The notes: generated from the letters alone by a model not told the origin. A stretch of 64,000 bases of DNA from Undibacterium sp. YM2 (GCF_009937975.1 NZ_AP018442.1:62001-126000); one strand, 5' to 3'; counted from the stretch's first letter, positions 1 through 8,662 are shown. A program made the numbers and translations.

Positions 1-719
1 GCAGCTATCTGTTCAGCGTTGAGGTTTCGGATATGCAGATGAGCATCGAGATGCTCAGCGATTGCCGCCGTCAACGATTGCACTACTCCCGCCTGGACCG
101 ACTCGGTAATGGCGCCCTGGATTGCAGCCGACGCTAACTGCAACGTAGGCGCTATCAAGGACTGTGCTTGACCGGTGCTGAGATGAGATGCGCTATCGTG
201 TAACGCTTGCATGTGTTTGCGTAGTAGAGCAATCATTGGCTGGCTCCCGCTCAAGATATTGAGGTGTCTTTCATCAAGTGAAGGCAACAAAGGCGCCAAC
301 AATCTGCGCGGCACTACCAGAGTGAGATTGGTAAAGTCGCTCGCAGAAGTTGCCAATGGCTGAGCCAGGTCGCAAATCAACAAGTCCCCAGGCTGGGTCT
401 GCCGTGCCCGTTGGGTATCACGCCTTCCACAATGACCTACCATGTAAAACTGCAGAAGAATGTGGTCCATTCCGTCACGAGCCAGGCGGTTGCGGGCACG
501 ATCAAATTGCTGGGCGCTAGCCTGGACCACACCGAGGCCTAGTTCTCCGAGCATGAAGGCATCGACCTTGGCGCGGAAAGGAGTCCTTCCAGATAACGTA
601 GGCCGGATGTCGAACATGACTCCAATGGCCTCGCACCACGTCTCGACTGCAGCGTTGGAGGTCATTGAGGAAGTATCCATCAACGAATGGGGTAAGGGAG
701 CTATTATGTCGGGATTCAT
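1..719 (-). CDS. AraC-family transcriptional regulator (partial, C-terminus off the left edge)
   Basis: The open frame starts with ATG at 719 and runs off the window, giving about 239 residues. They match the N-terminal sensor half of AraC-type regulators with a cupin-like AraC-binding domain: a mid-protein stretch LLICDLAQPL followed by a leucine-rich helical region (IALLRKHMQALHDSASHLS) is typical of this class. The last visible residues (HLDAHLHIRNLNAEQIA) are the start of the AraC DNA-binding region, so the two HTH motifs lie outside. No partner gene is visible; the neighbour is an IS110 remnant. Family is fairly certain, inducer unknown. Confidence 0.72.
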   Translation of the reverse strand, partial: MNPDIIAPLPHSLMDTSSMTSNAAVETWCEAIGVMFDIRPTLSGRTPFRAKVDAFMLGELGLGVVQASAQQFDRARNRLARDGMDHILLQFYMVGHCGRRDTQRARQTQPGDLLICDLAQPLATSASDFTNLTLVVPRRLLAPLLPSLDERHLNILSGSQPMIALLRKHMQALHDSASHLSTGQAQSLIAPTLQLASAAIQGAITESVQAGVVQSLTAAIAEHLDAHLHIRNLNAEQIA

Positions 720-1154
720 ACGATTGGCTTCGCCATCTGAACTATTTAACGGGAAGTCCCTTTCGAAGTTAGATTGCCTATCCTATGGTGAGAAAATATC
801 AAATTTATAATATTTCTAGTGTACAACGCTATTGGGCCGATGTCGATAAATTCACATCATGGAACAGCTAATTTTTTTCAACTTTGAAGCGGCGGCGGAT
901 TTGTAACTTCTTCAAGCATTATTGGGGCAACAAGCGTACAGTTTGGTTCTCCTTGTCTCGCGTGTCAGAGTAATCGCCCGGCCATCACGCCTTGACCTGG
1001 CGTATTAGCAATACTGGAAATCATGGAGCTGGTTGCCAGCTGCGGGGAAGTTGTTCGTTTGCTAGCTGAATTGATAATCATCTAGCCGTCCCCCTTCGGC
1101 AAGCACTGAGAGATAAAGTTACGGTGCAAACCTACTTTATCAAAGGAGAACGGC
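720..1154. other. Intergenic region upstream of IS110 transposase
   Basis: No convincing gene is seen. The stretch from about 1000 to 1150 would be the non-coding left end of the IS110 element; it contains short self-complementary segments and could hold the guide-RNA region known for IS110-group elements, but I cannot fold it here. It also holds a 22-bp sequence that recurs in the istA fragment at 5889-5910. Confidence 0.35.
1053..1074. repeat. 22-bp repeat shared with the istA remnant (second copy 5889-5910)
   Basis: GTTCGTTTGCTAGCTGAATT and its following two bases match 5889-5910 in 21 of 22 positions. In the second copy it lies inside the istA coding remnant (minus strand reading NSASKRT). 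The first copy reads NSASKRT too, so it may be a tiny fossil of another istA copy or a shared junction sequence. Confidence 0.5.
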
Positions 1155-2168
1155 ATGTTATTTTGTGGCATAGACCTCCATTCGAACAACAGCTTTGTAG
1201 TCGTTTCAGATGACAACGACAAGGTGTTGTTCTCCAAGCGGCTCCCCAACAATCTAATGGAGGTATGCGCGGCGCTCAGCCCCTACCGACAAGAGCTGTG
1301 TGGAATTGTGGTTGAATCAACCTACAACTGGTACTGGCTTGTCGATGGCCTCATCGAAGCCGGCTACACGCTCCATCTTGCCAATATCACCGCAATCAAG
1401 CAATACGATGGACTCTAACATCGCGGTGATGAGTCCGATGCTCGCCATCTGGCACATTTGCTGCGGTTGGGACTCTTGCCAGAAGGACATATCATGCCAA
1501 GGCCCGTTCGCGCGTTGCGGGATCTGGCACGCAAGCGCATGCAGTTGGTTCAGATGCGCACCTCAAATATTGTATCGATTGAGACCTGTCTGGCACAACA
1601 AACGGGAAGTCATATTCCCGGTAACGACGTGAAGAAATTAACGACAGCAGACATCGATAAGATGGCGGTTGGTGAAACTGAGGCGATTGGGATGAAATCC
1701 AACCTTGCTGTGATACAAGCATTGCAAACGCAGATCGATGGCATCGAAACAGTACTGTCAGCACATTGCCATGGCAGTTCTGAATATCGACTACTTACTT
1801 CCGTAGCCGGGATCGGACCGATCCTGGCTACGGTCATTCTTCTTGAAACGAGCAACATAGAACGGTTTGCCTACGTTGGCAACTACGTGTCCTATTGCCG
1901 CTGTGTCGGCAGTGCCCATGTTTCAAACGGCAAGAAGAAAGGTGAAGGCAATACCAAGAATGGCAATCGTTTCCTTGCGTGGGCCTTCGTTGAGGCTGCC
2001 AATTTTGCGATCCGCTTCTGCGAAGCTGCGCGCAAATTTTATCAGCGTAAGAAAGCCAAACGAAACGGTATCGTCGCAATCAAAGCGGTTGCGCATAAAT
2101 TGGCACGAGCTTGCTATCACATGTTAAAAACTGGCGAGCAATTTTCTGTGGAGCGTTGCTTTGCCTAA
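1155..2168 (+). pseudogene. IS110-family transposase, interrupted by one in-frame stop
   Basis: Reading straight through one stop, the frame gives 337 residues, the normal length of IS110 transposases. The N-terminal RuvC-like DEDD domain begins MLFCGIDLHSNNSFV with the first catalytic Asp in GIDLH, and VESTYNWYWLVDGL carries the expected Glu. The middle resumes HRGDESDARHLAHLLRLG with the paired Asp residues, and the C-terminal Transposase_20 domain has VAGIGPILATVILLE and the Ser region near CVGSAHVSNGKKKGEGNTKNGNR. A TAA at 1416-1418 replaces what is usually a Lys codon after QYDGL; frame is the same on both sides, so this is a nonsense mutation, not a frameshift. A good ribosome site (AAAGGAG) precedes the ATG. 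Probably inactive unless suppressed. Confidence 0.9.
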
Positions 2169-2483
2169 GGTTGGCAACGGCCAGCGAGCCAGGGACTGGG
2201 TTGGACTTTGAGCCCACTGAATTGATTGGACACTGTGTCGTTTGCCATTGCCTTATCTGAGTTATTAGGGAATGGGTCAACCGTATTGCGAGCCACCTGG
2301 GTTTGGTCCCGTCATCGCCGGGAGCCATAGAATTGTTCATTCTTTTGGACGCAAAACGGTACCGAGATGCTTCTGGGGCTGCAGTGCCGCCAGGGCGGAA
2401 CACGATAACAATGCTTCCGCTTGATCCACATGGGTGACTGGTGCGATTCATGCAACCAGCGAAAGAAGCAAAGGGAGTGACTT
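2169..2483. other. IS110 right end and intergenic DNA
   Basis: No gene recognised. The first 100 or so bases after the transposase resemble the usual short non-coding right end of IS110 elements (GGGACTGGGTTGGAC... ATTGATTGGACAC), but the exact end and any target core cannot be fixed from one copy. Confidence 0.4.
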
Positions 2484-2918
2484 TCATAGGCAACTGACCA
2501 AGCTGCATGCCATCTTCATCCAACTCTCGCCAATGCTGCCAGGCGCGACGGGCATAAAACTCGGACGCTCGCCAGGAACTGGTTTCTCTGTATGCACAAG
2601 CTTCCCGTCAGCATCATGGCCACCAAAGTAGTTCACCGAAATCATGTAGATCTCACGTGAGTCACAGTGGAAGTAAGCGAACTGCAAAGCGGAGTTGTAT
2701 CGCACGCCATCGGCACCGCCTCCCTTGAAAACCTGAGGAGTACTGAAGCTGACTTTAGACCAACTGCGGACATGCTCCCCTTTGCGAACTAGCGTACTTC
2801 GGTCTAGCAAGTCGCTGCGGTCTGCGGTTTCACTAAATTTCTGTCAGTCCGCCGCTAATGCCAATGGCGCGCAAAGTACAAACAGTACAAGAATGATTGT
2901 GCTATTCAATATTTTCAT
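2484..2918 (-). pseudogene. Secreted adhesin-E-like protein with a nonsense codon at residue 25
   Basis: From ATG 2918 the frame encodes a clear signal peptide (MKILNSTIILVLFVLCAPLA, cleavage after LALA) followed at once by TGA (2846-2844) and then an uninterrupted 120-residue domain. That domain reads QKFSETADRSDLLDRSTLVR ... SWSKVSFSTPQ ... SREIYMISVNYFGG ... VAPGSIGESWMKMAC, the pattern of the surface-adhesin protein E family, whose members usually have Trp right after the leader. TGG to TGA is therefore the simplest explanation. The start overlaps the end of the upstream gene by 17 bases. Inactive as it stands; family call is good, role in surface attachment is only known for distant relatives. 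Confidence 0.7.
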
Positions 2919-3741
2919 TTTTCTCACAATCCTTTTTGATTCTTCTTAACATTGAATAGTATATCCCCTTGTTTTTTGCTGCCTTGATCAAGAACTCGGT
3001 CGCTTCCTGGACAGCAACTTGAAACGCCTTACCTTCTGATACGTAGTTGCCGACTTGAGCAGGAAATCTGCCAGGAATACGGTTTACGTATGCCGTTAGC
3101 TCGCCCATTGCTTTACTAGACTGCCTACGAGAAAACGTAGAAAGAATGTCCTCAAGCGTATTCCTATCAAATGAAATATTCTGTTCAAACAGCAACAGCT
3201 TTGCCTCTTTCTTTTTGATTTCAATATGCTGTCTTTGGACTCGCTTTGCTTCATACTCTTCATGCATTGCAGAAGCAGCTATCAATGACGACTCGCTTTG
3301 TAGGGAAACAGTTTCTGGCAAACCATCTTTGAAACTTATATAAGAGATTTCGAAATTTCGATTCTGGTTATGGTCTTTCCATCCTTTGTGAATCACCAGA
3401 CTGTTATTTACGTGAATGCGGGCGCCCAGTTGAAAATCTGCAATCAAATCACGTGACAAATGTATTGGATCATGATCGCCGAAAAAATCCGAAATAATTG
3501 ATATTAGATCGGACATATCTTCGACAAAACTATTTTGAAACTGCTCTACCGACTGCTCCTCATTGATCTCATTTGTGAAGACATATTTAAATGGTTTCCC
3601 ATACTTAGAGCGGGCAACTAGCAACTCATGATGAGAGTCAACTTGCTCGTTCTGACCCCACTCGTCGCAAATTTTTGCCATCACGTCTGCAGCTTCCAAT
3701 TTCTCTCTGAGTATTGCAATTAGTAGATCTTTGTTATCCAT
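2902..3741 (-). CDS. Hypothetical helical protein, 279 aa
   Basis: Not recognised. The frame is open further upstream into the IS6 copy, but those extra residues are the antisense/alternate frame of the insertion sequence; ATG 3741 (MDNKDLLIAILREKLEAADV) is the natural start. The protein is rich in charged helices, with an acidic N-terminal part, a region IVHGKGWKDH-like around HNSLVIHKGWKDH, and a Lys/Glu coiled-coil-like stretch (EAKRVQRQHIEIKKKEAKLL). No signal peptide or membrane segment. It overlaps the start of the adhesin-E-like gene by 17 bases, so the two were probably co-transcribed. The IS6 copy sits 55 bases upstream and may have replaced its promoter. Confidence 0.55.
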   Translation of the reverse strand: MDNKDLLIAILREKLEAADVMAKICDEWGQNEQVDSHHELLVARSKYGKPFKYVFTNEINEEQSVEQFQNSFVEDMSDLISIISDFFGDHDPIHLSRDLIADFQLGARIHVNNSLVIHKGWKDHNQNRNFEISYISFKDGLPETVSLQSESSLIAASAMHEEYEAKRVQRQHIEIKKKEAKLLLFEQNISFDRNTLEDILSTFSRRQSSKAMGELTAYVNRIPGRFPAQVGNYVSEGKAFQVAVQEATEFLIKAAKNKGIYYSMLRRIKKDCEKNENIE

Positions 3742-3796
3742 TTGCCATTGATTATTTCTATGCTTAATTAGCGTGATGTTATGAGGCGCAATTAAT

Positions 3797-4619
3797 GGTT
3801 CTGTCGCATTGTTGATCAAACGGCGGAATTTCCCAGAAACGGCACTGCTGCGCTCAAACGGGACGGACCACTCCTGCCAGCGCATAAAATTGGTCAGCGA
3901 ACGACATTGCATCGGCGCCGTCGATTGCGAACTGGCCCTTGCGGATCATGTGTATCAGTTCGATGCCGGCGAGCACGGAGCCGGCACACCGGATCGATTT
4001 GAAGTTGAGCATCGGCCTGGTCACCCGCTTGATGGCGCGATGGTCCTGCTCGACGATGTTGTTGAGGTATTTAACTTGGCGCACTAGGATCGGCACGTCG
4101 CGGCCGGCGTTGATCGCATCGATCGCCGCCTTGTTGGCGCCGCTCTTGTCCATCGCAACATTGTCCGGATCGCCGTTCGCTCCCATGGCCTTTTCGAAGA
4201 AGCGCTTCGCTGCGGCCATGTCGCGCCTGGCCGTCAGCAGTAAGTCGACGGTCTTGCCCTGCTTGTCGACAGTGCAGTAGAGGTATTTCCAGACGCCCTT
4301 GACCTTGATGTACGTCTCATCCATGCGCCAGCTGCCCCCGACCAGTCGCTTGTGTTTCCGGGCCATCTTCTCGATGAGCGGCAGGAACCGAATCGCCCAA
4401 CGGTTGATCGACGAATGGTCGACCGACACGCCACGCTCTTCCATGATCTCCTCGAGGTGCCGGTAGCTCAGCGGGTAGGCCGCATACCAGCGGATGCAGA
4501 CCAAGATCACATCGATCGGAAAGCGCATCCCTTTGAAGTTGAGCATATCGGTTCGTCCTGGGTTCGGGCACCGCAGTTTACCTAATTGGCACGTCGACCT
4601 TCGCTAACGCGACAGTACC
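3797..4619 (-). mobile_element. IS6-family insertion sequence, copy 1
   Basis: Bounded by imperfect inverted ends GGTTCTGTCGCATTG (left) and the complement of AACGCGACAGTACC (right), enclosing one 230-residue transposase. 823 bp, the usual IS6 length. Apart from two mismatches seen close to the left end it matches copy 2 at 13987-14809 in the stretches compared, and the transposase proteins are identical. The 8 bases on either side (CAATTAAT and TATCCCAC) do not match, so no target duplication is left. Confidence 0.9.
3854..4546 (-). CDS. IS6-family transposase (copy 1)
   Basis: 230 residues, full length for the family. N-terminal HTH-like region (MLNFKGMRFPIDVILVCIRW, YPLSYRHLEEIMEERGVSVD), then the DDE catalytic domain: first Asp in WRMDETYIKVKG, second Asp in VAMDKSGANKAAI, and Glu in NIVEQDHRAIKR with the K/R helix typical of IS6. 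Catalyses replicative, cointegrate-type transposition. All catalytic residues are present and the frame is intact, so it should be active. Confidence 0.95.
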   Translation of the reverse strand: MLNFKGMRFPIDVILVCIRWYAAYPLSYRHLEEIMEERGVSVDHSSINRWAIRFLPLIEKMARKHKRLVGGSWRMDETYIKVKGVWKYLYCTVDKQGKTVDLLLTARRDMAAAKRFFEKAMGANGDPDNVAMDKSGANKAAIDAINAGRDVPILVRQVKYLNNIVEQDHRAIKRVTRPMLNFKSIRCAGSVLAGIELIHMIRKGQFAIDGADAMSFADQFYALAGVVRPV

Positions 4620-4904
4620 TATCCCACGGCCTACGCTTGTGGGGAGCCAGTTCTGGCAGCGCGGTATTTCGTTCTGGAAACGAGGCTTAAAACTACTACC
4701 CGATTCATCGTGGCAGTTGCGACAGGGCGTGTATTACTGTAACGACCTCTGCACAAATCAGTTAGGCTGGGTCGAAGGCTCGCTCCGTAGTGCCTTGGAC
4801 GCCGGCGCGCGAATTTTGGCCCAAGTGGAAGCGCACAGAGTGAGTTCTTTTCAAGCTGAGCTAGTTTGATATTCGTCCCGTATGATGATCACTTTTTTAA
4901 TCTT
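4620..4904. other. Region without a convincing gene
   Basis: A GTG-initiated plus-strand frame (4639-4869, 76 codons) exists but shows no family features, no ribosome site and lies directly against the IS6 end; it may be a decayed fragment. I see nothing else. Confidence 0.3.
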
Positions 4905-4940
4905 AAAAAAAGCTGTCCTCCGTAAAGAAGGACAGCTTTT
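4905..4940 (-). terminator. Rho-independent terminator after the 4948-5325 pseudogene
   Basis: Perfect 12-bp arms (4908-4919 AAAAGCTGTCCT and 4929-4940 AGGACAGCTTTT) around a 9-base loop, followed on the minus strand by a T run. It lies just past the stop of the minus-strand pseudogene, which supports that gene having been real. Confidence 0.8.
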
Positions 4941-4947
4941 GAGTTTT

Positions 4948-5325
4948 CTAGTTAAATTCAACAACTGCGAGTCCGCGTGCTAATTGCCAAGCTCTTCCGA
5001 ACAAGTAGGTTACTTGTCCAATGTCCCTGAGATTGTAAAGAACGGTTCCACCATTCACGAGGTGGCACGCATCAGAATTGTGGCGCCATCGACGGCTCCG
5101 CCACGTCCGGCTATAAAATCTGACAAATGTCTGCCTTCCCAAATATGTGCTTCAAAGTGAGAAGAGACTACCTGAAGAATCATCATAAGAGAAAGGTGTT
5201 CTCGCATACTTTCTGCATTGATGACCGTAAAGCTGTCAAATTCCGCTAATAGAGGATCGGATGGGATTTGATTTTTTTTACACGAATTCCGGCCGACACT
5301 CTATTACAACGATAAATGCACGCAT
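4948..5325 (-). pseudogene. Small hypothetical gene broken by two frameshifts
   Basis: Three consecutive frames join into one protein of about 125 residues: MRAFIVVIECRPEFV from ATG 5325, then (after a shift at the A8 run, about 5273-5280) NQIPSDPLLAEFDSFTVINA ... HIWEGRHLSDFIAGRGGAVDGA, then (second shift near 5070) HLVNGGTVLYNLRDIGQVTY ... GLAVVEFN. Each segment looks coding and the last stops just before a strong terminator. No family recognised. The breaks could be true decay or assembly errors at homopolymers. Confidence 0.5.
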
Positions 5326-5879
5326 CAAGGGAAAATGTGTTGTGGCCGCATACCTATGCAAACACCGATTAACGGAAAGGAGGTGTGGCGCGATAAAATC
5401 ACCACATTGAACGGCTAAATTTGATCTGACAATCGCTGTCTTCAAGTCGGGTACCTGCCCAGTACAATCGGAATGGTGTTTTGGGTACCTGACGTGCCGG
5501 TAGTTTTTTCCAGTTACTTGACGTGGTGGCTAAACCCCGCGCTGCCTGGGGTTTCAATGCCATAGTGATCTCCCAAGATTGCTTCTAATATGCGCTGTTC
5601 TCATTAGGATTGCAAAAAGCCTCCCGGAGCCGTTGTTGATAAAAAAGTATCGCTTTACTTCATTTCATCACAATGCTTCAACTATTTGGATCACATCAAT
5701 TAATCCATCCAATCTGCTTGCTTATCTGTGCAGATAGATAACAGTTAATTGGCTTTCTTTAGCTATTTTCACTGGTTTAGCTGTACAGATAAACTATATC
5801 GATGGCAAGTGAGTCAAAGAGTGGCGCGTAAATAAAATCGCGCCAATTTCGCGCCAAATTAGATGTCTGCTGCACCTAG
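5326..5879. other. About 550 bp without a gene
   Basis: No coding frame of note. Contains short repeated motifs such as GTGGCGCG...AAAATC (5385 and 5821), GGTACCTG (5450 and 5486) and an AT-rich stretch at 5640-5800. Looks like the eroded flank of the istA fragment. Confidence 0.3.
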
Positions 5880-6256
5880 TCATTAACTGTTCGTTTGCTG
5901 GCTGAATTGACCCGGTCAGTTTGATCCACCTTCCACTTCCTTGCGAAGGCTGCCACCCGGTCATACGACCCGTCAAATCCCAGTTCTTTCAGATCCAGAT
6001 GAAGTTGTTTCAAACTGCGCCGTTGCTTCCGATTTTTACATGCTTCGGTTTTAAGTCAGCTTGAGAGCTGCAATGCGTATTTGTCGATCGCACTGGTTGT
6101 TTGTCGCTCCGCATAGGCAGGCTCTGTGATTTCAGAACGCAGATAGCGTCGGACTGTGTTGCGAGAGATGCCCAGTCGTCTGGCGATCTCCCGTAATGGG
6201 ATCTGGTCACGAATGTGCCAGCGTCGAATAATACCTAGTAATGCCACGTCAATCAC
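5880..6256 (-). pseudogene. istA: IS21-family istA fragment (N-terminal third, with a nonsense codon)
   Basis: From a GTG/ATT-preceded start at 6256 (ribosome site AGCAGGAG) the frame encodes the IstA N-terminal HTH: DVALLGIIRRWHIRDQIPLR, EIARRLGISRNTVRRYLRSE. A TGA at 6058-6056 stands where IstA has Trp (ALQLSSW), and the same frame continues as LKTEACKNRKQRRSLKQLHL, DLKELGFDGSYDRVAAFARK before homology ends near 5880. The catalytic DDE part and istB are missing. A deletion remnant of an IS21 element. Confidence 0.85.
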
Positions 6257-6466
6257 TCCTGCTCCCTACTCATCAAGATAAGTAGGATTGTGTGCTAAAC
6301 GTGGGTCAATTTTAGATGCAATTTATCCAGCAAAAAATGTAGGGGGGCGATTTTTAGTGCAAATTAACATATTTGCACGCCAGAGAAGAAGGTCCAGTCT
6401 CCGTAGTCGAATAATTCGGCATTTAACAACCTTTAAGATGTTATGCGTTTATACAACTTATCGGCT
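6257..6466. other. IS21 left end and hipBA upstream region
   Basis: Holds the non-coding left end of the IS21 remnant (a TTGACCCACG-type end near 6295-6310 as read on the minus strand) and the start of the AT-rich control region of hipBA. No gene seen. Confidence 0.4.
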
Positions 6467-6481
6467 GTATTTATAATATAC
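6467..6481. promoter_or_regulatory. Possible HipB operator
   Basis: GTATTTATAATATAC is a palindrome with GTAT/ATAC half-sites, lying in the AT-rich region 67-81 bases before the hipB start. HipB-type antitoxins bind such half-sites to repress their own operon. Further TAC/GTA pairs follow to 6540. The assignment is by position and symmetry only. Confidence 0.3.
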
Positions 6482-6547
6482 ACATTTAAAGTTGTATTTT
6501 CCATTTACACTCTATATGCTGTAGATATTACATACAGAACCAGTACC

Positions 6548-6988
6548 ATGGACTACCCAATCAAAACATTGCAGCAGATTCGGCCGATACTAGTTGCTCT
6601 CCGAAAACAGGCCGGACTATCTCAAACAGATCTAGCCCTACTACTTGGCGTAACTCAACAGAGCTACGCGAAGATAGAAGCGAACCCGGCGGTAACTAGC
6701 GTCGAACGGTTGTTCACGGTGCTGAGCCTACTTGGAAGTGAGATCGTTCTGACCCAAAAAACTCAAAACAGTGGTACATCTACAGTGCCTGTGACCGCTA
6801 CGAAAAGATTGCGATCTACTGCTCCAACGAAGGATAGGAATGGTGAACACATCTCCGGTGTACTTGCTACCCCAAAGGGGAAATTACTTTCTAGTGCAGC
6901 CTTAAAGCATAAAGCAACAACTAATAAACGCAATCCAGCTGCCCCAAAGAAGATAACCCCACCAAGTACGAAGAAAGAGAGCTGGTAA
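6548..6988 (+). CDS. hipB: HipB-type antitoxin, HTH (Xre) protein
   Basis: 146 residues from ATG 6548 (MDYPIKTLQQIRPILVALRK). An Xre HTH occupies residues 10-65: RKQAGLSQTDLALLLGVTQQ, SYAKIEANPAVTSVERL. The C-terminal half is a basic, Lys/Thr/Pro-rich tail (KRNPAAPKKITPPSTKKE), longer than in E. coli HipB. It neutralises HipA and represses the operon in known systems. Stop is directly followed, after one base, by the hipA GTG, so the two are translationally coupled. Confidence 0.85.
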   Translation: MDYPIKTLQQIRPILVALRKQAGLSQTDLALLLGVTQQSYAKIEANPAVTSVERLFTVLSLLGSEIVLTQKTQNSGTSTVPVTATKRLRSTAPTKDRNGEHISGVLATPKGKLLSSAALKHKATTNKRNPAAPKKITPPSTKKESW

Positions 6989-6989
6989 A

Positions 6990-8333
6990 GTGGGAAGACG
7001 AGCGCACGCACAAAGACTGAATATTTGGCTAAACGGAATCCCTGTTGGTCATTGGGACACACAGCCTGGTCGAAACTCCCTGGCGTACTTCGAGGAATGG
7101 CTTGCTGATGAACAAGGCCGCCCGCTCTCACTTTCGCTGCCATTTAAGCCGAATAACGAACCATACCGCGGCCCTCTCGTCCAAAACTACTTCGATAACC
7201 TATTGCCGGATAGCGAGGCAATACGCCGCCGCCTGGCACTACACTTCAAAACAGGCGGAATTGAGCCATATCAACTACTAGCCGCGGTCGGCCGCGACTG
7301 CGTTGGCGCTATCCAATTGTTGCCAGAGGACGAAACACCGAGCGATATTTTCAGTATCAGCGGCGAGCCTCTCAATGAGAGAAAAATCGCAGCGCTACTC
7401 CGAAACGCCATCTCAGATCGTCCTCTCGGCCAGGTAGAAGATAATTCCGACCTTCGCTTGTCGATTGCCGGCGCCCAGGAAAAAAGTGCGCTCTTATGGC
7501 ATAGAGATCAGTGGCACCGACCAGAGGGAAGCACACCTACTACTCATATCTTTAAATTGCCACTTGGCTTGGTCGGTGCAATGCGAGCTGATATGCGGAC
7601 ATCCGTGGAAAACGAGTGGCTTTGTTCTAAAATCATTCACGGATTTGAACTTCCTGTTGCCAACTGCGACATCGCTCAATTCGAAGACATGAAGGTATTG
7701 GTTGTCGAGCGATTCGACCGACGACTGGCACAAGATGGTAGCTGGATAGTCCGCCTGCCCCAGGAGGATTTTTGCCAGGCCACGGGCACACCGCCTATCC
7801 AAAAATATCAATCAGATGGGGGACCCGGAATTACGAAAATCATGGAAATTCTCCTCGGATCTGATCAAGCCAATCTGGATAGGTTTAATTTTTTCAAAAC
7901 CCAACTGGTGTTTTGGCTACTTGGCGCGACCGATGGCCATGCAAAGAACTTTAGCATTTTCCACCAACCTAGAAGTAGGTTCCAGGCAACTCCTCTATAC
8001 GATATCCTATCCGCTCACCCGATCATTGGAACAAAAGCGAATACACTTGCACCACACCGAGCAAAATTAGCGATGGCAGTAAAAGGCTCAGAAAATTACT
8101 ATTTGATTCGCCAGATACAGCGAAGACATTGGGCAAATCACGCCAAGTTGGTCGGATTAGGCGCCGCTACTGCCGAGGAGATAATTACCACTTTACTGGA
8201 CAAGGCAGAAGAAGTGGTCAACTCGACATACTCGCAAATTCCAGAAGGGTTTCCTATGGACCTTGCTGATTCTATTTTACAAGGCATGCTGAACCAATGT
8301 GCGCTGCTCAAAAGAATGCCGCCCGGCCTGTAA
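6990..8333 (+). CDS. hipA: HipA-type Ser/Thr kinase toxin
   Basis: 447 residues, normal for HipA. The N-terminal subdomain (LNIWLNGIPVGHWDTQPGRN, FKPNNEPYRGPLVQNYFDNL, LPDSEAIRRRLA) is followed by the phosphorylatable/P-loop-like segment LRLSIAGAQEKSALL and the HipA_C kinase core with VVERFDRR, the catalytic loop GATDGHAKNFSIF and ATPLYDILSAHP. HipA kinases inactivate glutamyl-tRNA synthetase in E. coli; relatives hit other targets. GTG start one base after hipB. The reading frame is intact amid otherwise decayed DNA, consistent with selection for the addiction pair. Confidence 0.9.
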   Translation: MGRRAHAQRLNIWLNGIPVGHWDTQPGRNSLAYFEEWLADEQGRPLSLSLPFKPNNEPYRGPLVQNYFDNLLPDSEAIRRRLALHFKTGGIEPYQLLAAVGRDCVGAIQLLPEDETPSDIFSISGEPLNERKIAALLRNAISDRPLGQVEDNSDLRLSIAGAQEKSALLWHRDQWHRPEGSTPTTHIFKLPLGLVGAMRADMRTSVENEWLCSKIIHGFELPVANCDIAQFEDMKVLVVERFDRRLAQDGSWIVRLPQEDFCQATGTPPIQKYQSDGGPGITKIMEILLGSDQANLDRFNFFKTQLVFWLLGATDGHAKNFSIFHQPRSRFQATPLYDILSAHPIIGTKANTLAPHRAKLAMAVKGSENYYLIRQIQRRHWANHAKLVGLGAATAEEIITTLLDKAEEVVNSTYSQIPEGFPMDLADSILQGMLNQCALLKRMPPGL

Positions 8334-8433
8334 TTCGGAATCAAACCGTCTGGCTGCAAAAGGTCAAATGCGGAAATATAGGTTCTGTCGCAATAACAGG
8401 GCCGAGCTAAGTAGAGTCGTTGGTTATTTTAGA
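8334..8433. other. Intergenic, with a stray IS6-like end
   Basis: 8381-8395 (GGTTCTGTCGCAATA) shares its first 12 bases with the left ends of both complete IS6 copies, so it may be the scar of a third, deleted IS6 copy. No gene. Confidence 0.4.
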
Positions 8434-8662
8434 GTAAGCGTCCCGCCGCCCCACCTATAAAAAGAAGTTATAGCTGTGTAGAGTTCGGAAATGGCAGCAG
8501 CGAATCGATCTGGTTGTTAGGGCACGTCGGGAGACGTTCCAGGACGCTGGTCAGCCATTGCATCGGATCAAGGCCATTGAGCCTGGCGGTGCACAGCAAG
8601 GTCTGGATGGCGGCAGCACGGCGGCCGGCGCGTTCTGAGCCGGCGAACAGCCAGTTCTTCTT
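8434..8662 (-). pseudogene. tnpC: IS66-family remnant: right end plus C-terminus of TnpC
   Basis: The element end GTAAGCGTCCCGCCGCCCCA at 8434 matches IS66-type terminal repeats. On the minus strand up to 8662 a frame reads KKNWLFAGSERAGRRAAAIQ, TARLNGLDPMQWLTSVLERL, PTCPNNQIDSLLPF with a stop at 8470-8468: the conserved C-terminal tail of the IS66 TnpC transposase. It is cut at 8662/8663 exactly where the Tn21-type repeat begins, so a Tn3-family element inserted into this IS66. Confidence 0.85.

Noticed and set aside
460..810. Plus-strand frame of 116 codons
   Set aside because: Antisense shadow of the AraC-type regulator whose minus frame is clearly the coding one.
3742..3912. 57-residue N-terminal extension of the 2902-3741 protein
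   Set aside because: It is an alternate-frame reading of the IS6 end (also found, word for word, at copy 2), so it arose by insertion and is not part of the gene.
4639..4869. 76-codon plus-strand frame next to IS6 copy 1
   Set aside because: GTG start without ribosome site, no family features, borders an IS end.
2844..6058. UGA recoded as tryptophan
   Set aside because: Many other genes here use TGA as a normal stop (for example flgH, fliF, flgB), so point mutation is the simpler explanation.
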